Part shown: piece by piece, positions 4,906 to 6,415 of the stretch | How the letters are laid out: every line of letters starts with the position of its first letter | How positions within the stretch are numbered: position 1 is the stretch's first letter | Origin: CALIKW01 sp038998005 | Lineage (GTDB): Archaea > Aenigmatarchaeota > Aenigmatarchaeia > CG10238-14 > SCSR01 | Assembly: GCA_038998005.1 (NCBI GenBank) | Contig: JAVZIY010000036.1 | Coordinates: 1 to 6,415, forward strand | DNA: 6,415 nt | Direction of reading: 5' to 3' | Translations under genes and position numbers: made by a program | Notes under the pieces: model-generated | Database searches by the model: none | Told to the model about the DNA's origin: nothing | What the model saw: the letters and a program-made list of their open reading frames with translations, nothing else

Positions 4906-6231
4906 TTGTACTCTAAGGAAATAGAGGCAATTCTTAAAAGTAAAAAAATTGGAATTGGAGATAGAATATCTGTTTCTAAGAAAGGAAAAAAGTATGAAGG
5001 AATCTTAATGCCAAGGATTGAGCTTGGTGATACTTCTTGCCTAGTATTAAAGCTTGAAAATGGCTATAATGTTGGGATAAAATTTGAAAAGAGTATTAAA
5101 ATTGAGAAAGTTAAAAAAGAATGGAAAATAGAAGCTCCAAAAATGGGAAAAGAAAAAATGATGATTTTTGATAAGAAGCTTCCTTTAATTTCTATTGTTG
5201 GAACAGGCGGAACTATTGCAAGCAGAATAGATTATAGAACAGGCGGAGTTTATGCTTCTTTTTCTCCTAAGGATATTGCTATGCAAATTCCTGAGCTAAA
5301 AGATATTGCAAACATAAAAGTTGAGCAAGTTATGAATGTAATGAGCGAAGATATGACTCCAGATAAATGGGTAGAAATAGCAAAAGCTGTGGCAAAAGAG
5401 ATTAACTCTGATTCAAAAGGAATAATAATTACTCACGGCACTGATACTTTACACTATACTTCTGCTGCTTTAAGCTTTATGATAAAAGATTTACCTTGTC
5501 CTGTAGCTTTAGTTGGGTCGCAAAGGAGTAGCGATAGGCCAAGTAGTGATGCTGTGATGAACGTTAGCTGCGCGGCAAACTTTGTAGCAAATTCTGATGT
5601 TGCCGAGGTTTGTGTGGTAATGCATGGAAATATAAATGATGAATATTGTTTTGCTATAAGAGGAACGAGAGCAAGGAAGATGCACACTAGCAGAAGAGAT
5701 GCTTTTAAAGCAATAAATGAATCACCGATAGCAAAAATTTACTGGGAAAGTAGAAAGATTGAAATTTTGAACCAAAATTATAGGAAAAGAAGCGAGAAAA
5801 AAGTAAAGGTTGACGATAAAATTGAGAAAAAAGTTGCGTTGATAAAGTGCCACCCCGGCCTTAACCCTGAAATTTTTGATTTCTACATAGAAAAAGGGTG
5901 TAAGGGTTTTGTTGTAGAAGCAACAGGCTTGGGTCATGTTCCTACTTTAGGAGAAAATTCTTTGTTACCAAAAGTTGAAAAAGCGGTAAGCTTGGGAATT
6001 CCTGTTGTTATAACTTCGCAATGCTTGTACGGAAGGACTCATCCAACAATTTACCATAATTTAAGAGAGCTTCTTAAAAGAGGGGCAATTTTTGCAAGCG
6101 ATATACTTCCTGAAGTTGCTTATGTTAAGCTGATGTTTGTTTTGGGACATGAAAAGAAAATAGAAAAGATAAAAGAGCTTATGCTTTCTAATTTAGCAGG
6201 AGAAATTTCGAAGAGAATTGAGTATGAATGA
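4906..6231 (+). CDS. gatD: Glu-tRNA(Gln) amidotransferase subunit D (GatD)
   Basis: GatD is the asparaginase-like subunit of archaeal GatDE. It releases ammonia from an amide donor and passes it to GatE, which converts Glu-tRNA(Gln) to Gln-tRNA(Gln). The 441 residues match the family. Residues 1-75 form the GatD-specific small N-terminal domain (GDRISVSKKGKKYEGILMPR; GDTSCLVLKLENGYNVGIKF). The asparaginase domain follows: VGTGGTIAS (98-106), HGTDTLHYTSAAL (177-189), VGSQRSSDRPSSDAVMN (203-219) and TRARKMHTSRRDAF (254-267). The expected catalytic residues Thr103, Thr179, Asp180 and Lys258 are all present. The start is TTG: no in-frame ATG or GTG lies between the upstream stop at 4852 and codon 35, and the domain alignment needs residues from about position 5. 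Its stop overlaps the gatE start, so the two are one translationally coupled operon. Confidence 0.96.
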   Translation: MYSKEIEAILKSKKIGIGDRISVSKKGKKYEGILMPRIELGDTSCLVLKLENGYNVGIKFEKSIKIEKVKKEWKIEAPKMGKEKMMIFDKKLPLISIVGTGGTIASRIDYRTGGVYASFSPKDIAMQIPELKDIANIKVEQVMNVMSEDMTPDKWVEIAKAVAKEINSDSKGIIITHGTDTLHYTSAALSFMIKDLPCPVALVGSQRSSDRPSSDAVMNVSCAANFVANSDVAEVCVVMHGNINDEYCFAIRGTRARKMHTSRRDAFKAINESPIAKIYWESRKIEILNQNYRKRSEKKVKVDDKIEKKVALIKCHPGLNPEIFDFYIEKGCKGFVVEATGLGHVPTLGENSLLPKVEKAVSLGIPVVITSQCLYGRTHPTIYHNLRELLKRGAIFASDILPEVAYVKLMFVLGHEKKIEKIKELMLSNLAGEISKRIEYE

Positions 6232-6415
6232 AACAAATTATAAAAAAATTGGTTTAAAAGCTGGTTTAGAAATTCACGTTCAACTTAACACTAAACATAA
6301 GCTTTTTTGCAACTGCTCTACTGAGATGAAAGAAAGAGAACCTATAGCAATAATAAAAAGAAAGCAACATCCTGTTCAAAGCGAGCTAGGAAAAGTTGAT
6401 GTAGCTGCTCAGTAC
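6224..6415 (+). CDS. gatE: Glu-tRNA(Gln) amidotransferase subunit E (GatE), N-terminal 64 codons
   Basis: GatE is the GatB-like kinase/amidotransferase subunit that phosphorylates the tRNA-bound glutamate and amidates it with ammonia from GatD. Only 64 codons lie in the window. They start MNETNYKKIG and carry the family signature GLEIHVQLNTKHKLFC (14-29) and the cysteine pair CNC (29-31). HPVQSELGKVDVAAQY (49-64) matches the SELG-x-D-x-AA pattern I associate with GatE; GatB has a different continuation after the cysteine pair. The ATG at 6224 lies inside the end of gatD (ATGAATGA), an 8-bp overlap, so translation is probably coupled. Another ATG at 6228 opens a different frame that soon stops. 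Val19 where archaeal GatE often has Gln (GLEIHQQL) is a GatB-like feature, but the partner gene and context support GatE. Confidence 0.93.
   Translation, partial: MNETNYKKIGLKAGLEIHVQLNTKHKLFCNCSTEMKEREPIAIIKRKQHPVQSELGKVDVAAQY

Noticed and set aside
5454..5937. Two minus-strand frames (77 and 71 codons) inside gatD
   Set aside because: gatD is fully supported by catalytic motifs in this stretch; the antisense frames show nothing recognisable.
6224..6415. GatB (bacterial-type amidotransferase subunit) in place of GatE
   Set aside because: GLEIHVQL resembles GatB, but the SELG-x-D-x-AA stretch and the overlapping gatD gene fit GatE.

Overview
The window is AT-rich archaeal DNA, packed with genes. 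Four genes point to archaea: an archaeal-type geranylgeranylglyceryl phosphate (GGGP) synthase, sn-glycerol-1-phosphate dehydrogenase (egsA), a Ygr210/YchF-type GTPase with a C-terminal TGS domain, and gatD followed by the start of gatE (the archaea-specific Glu-tRNA(Gln) amidotransferase). The low GC, very short intergenic gaps, divergent GGGP synthase and several unrecognised small proteins would suit a small-genome (for example DPANN-like) lineage, but the window does not settle the phylum.

Layout. Positions 1-569 (minus) hold the N-terminal 189 codons of an unrecognised protein that runs off the left edge. A 48-bp gap separates it from a two-gene plus-strand operon, 618-2410: GGGP synthase then egsA, joined by a one-base TAATG overlap. 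Next comes a minus-strand membrane protein with six predicted segments (2403-3215), whose 3' end overlaps egsA by 8 bp. A 56-bp gap then leads to the plus-strand Ygr210-type GTPase (3272-4429). It converges, with 17 bp between stops, on a minus-strand 110-residue hypothetical protein (4447-4779). After 126 bp comes the plus-strand gatDE operon: gatD 4906-6231, and gatE from 6224 running off the right edge. No stretch over 300 bp lacks a gene. I saw no tRNA, rRNA, CRISPR array, insertion sequence or obvious repeat.

How the genes work together. GGGP synthase and EgsA catalyse the first committed steps of archaeal ether-lipid synthesis: EgsA makes sn-glycerol-1-phosphate and GGGP synthase alkylates it. 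GatDE makes Gln-tRNA(Gln) from Glu-tRNA(Gln): GatD releases ammonia from an amide donor and GatE activates the glutamate and amidates it. The GTPase is probably ribosome-associated.

Regulation visible in the sequence. Five starts (569, 618, 3215, 3272, 4779) have a TATA-like TTTAAA-type box about 19-24 bp upstream and no Shine-Dalgarno sequence, which suggests leaderless mRNAs. At two divergent junctions a single AT-rich element could serve both directions. gatD differs: its only plausible TATA box is farther away, and it has a GGGTGA Shine-Dalgarno motif and a TTG start. At both convergent junctions the T-tracts that would end one transcript lie wholly or partly in the lysine/arginine codons at the end of the opposing gene. 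I found no clear new biological system; the most interesting signals are the compact bidirectional promoters, the reciprocal terminators and the altered phosphate-site motif of the GGGP synthase.
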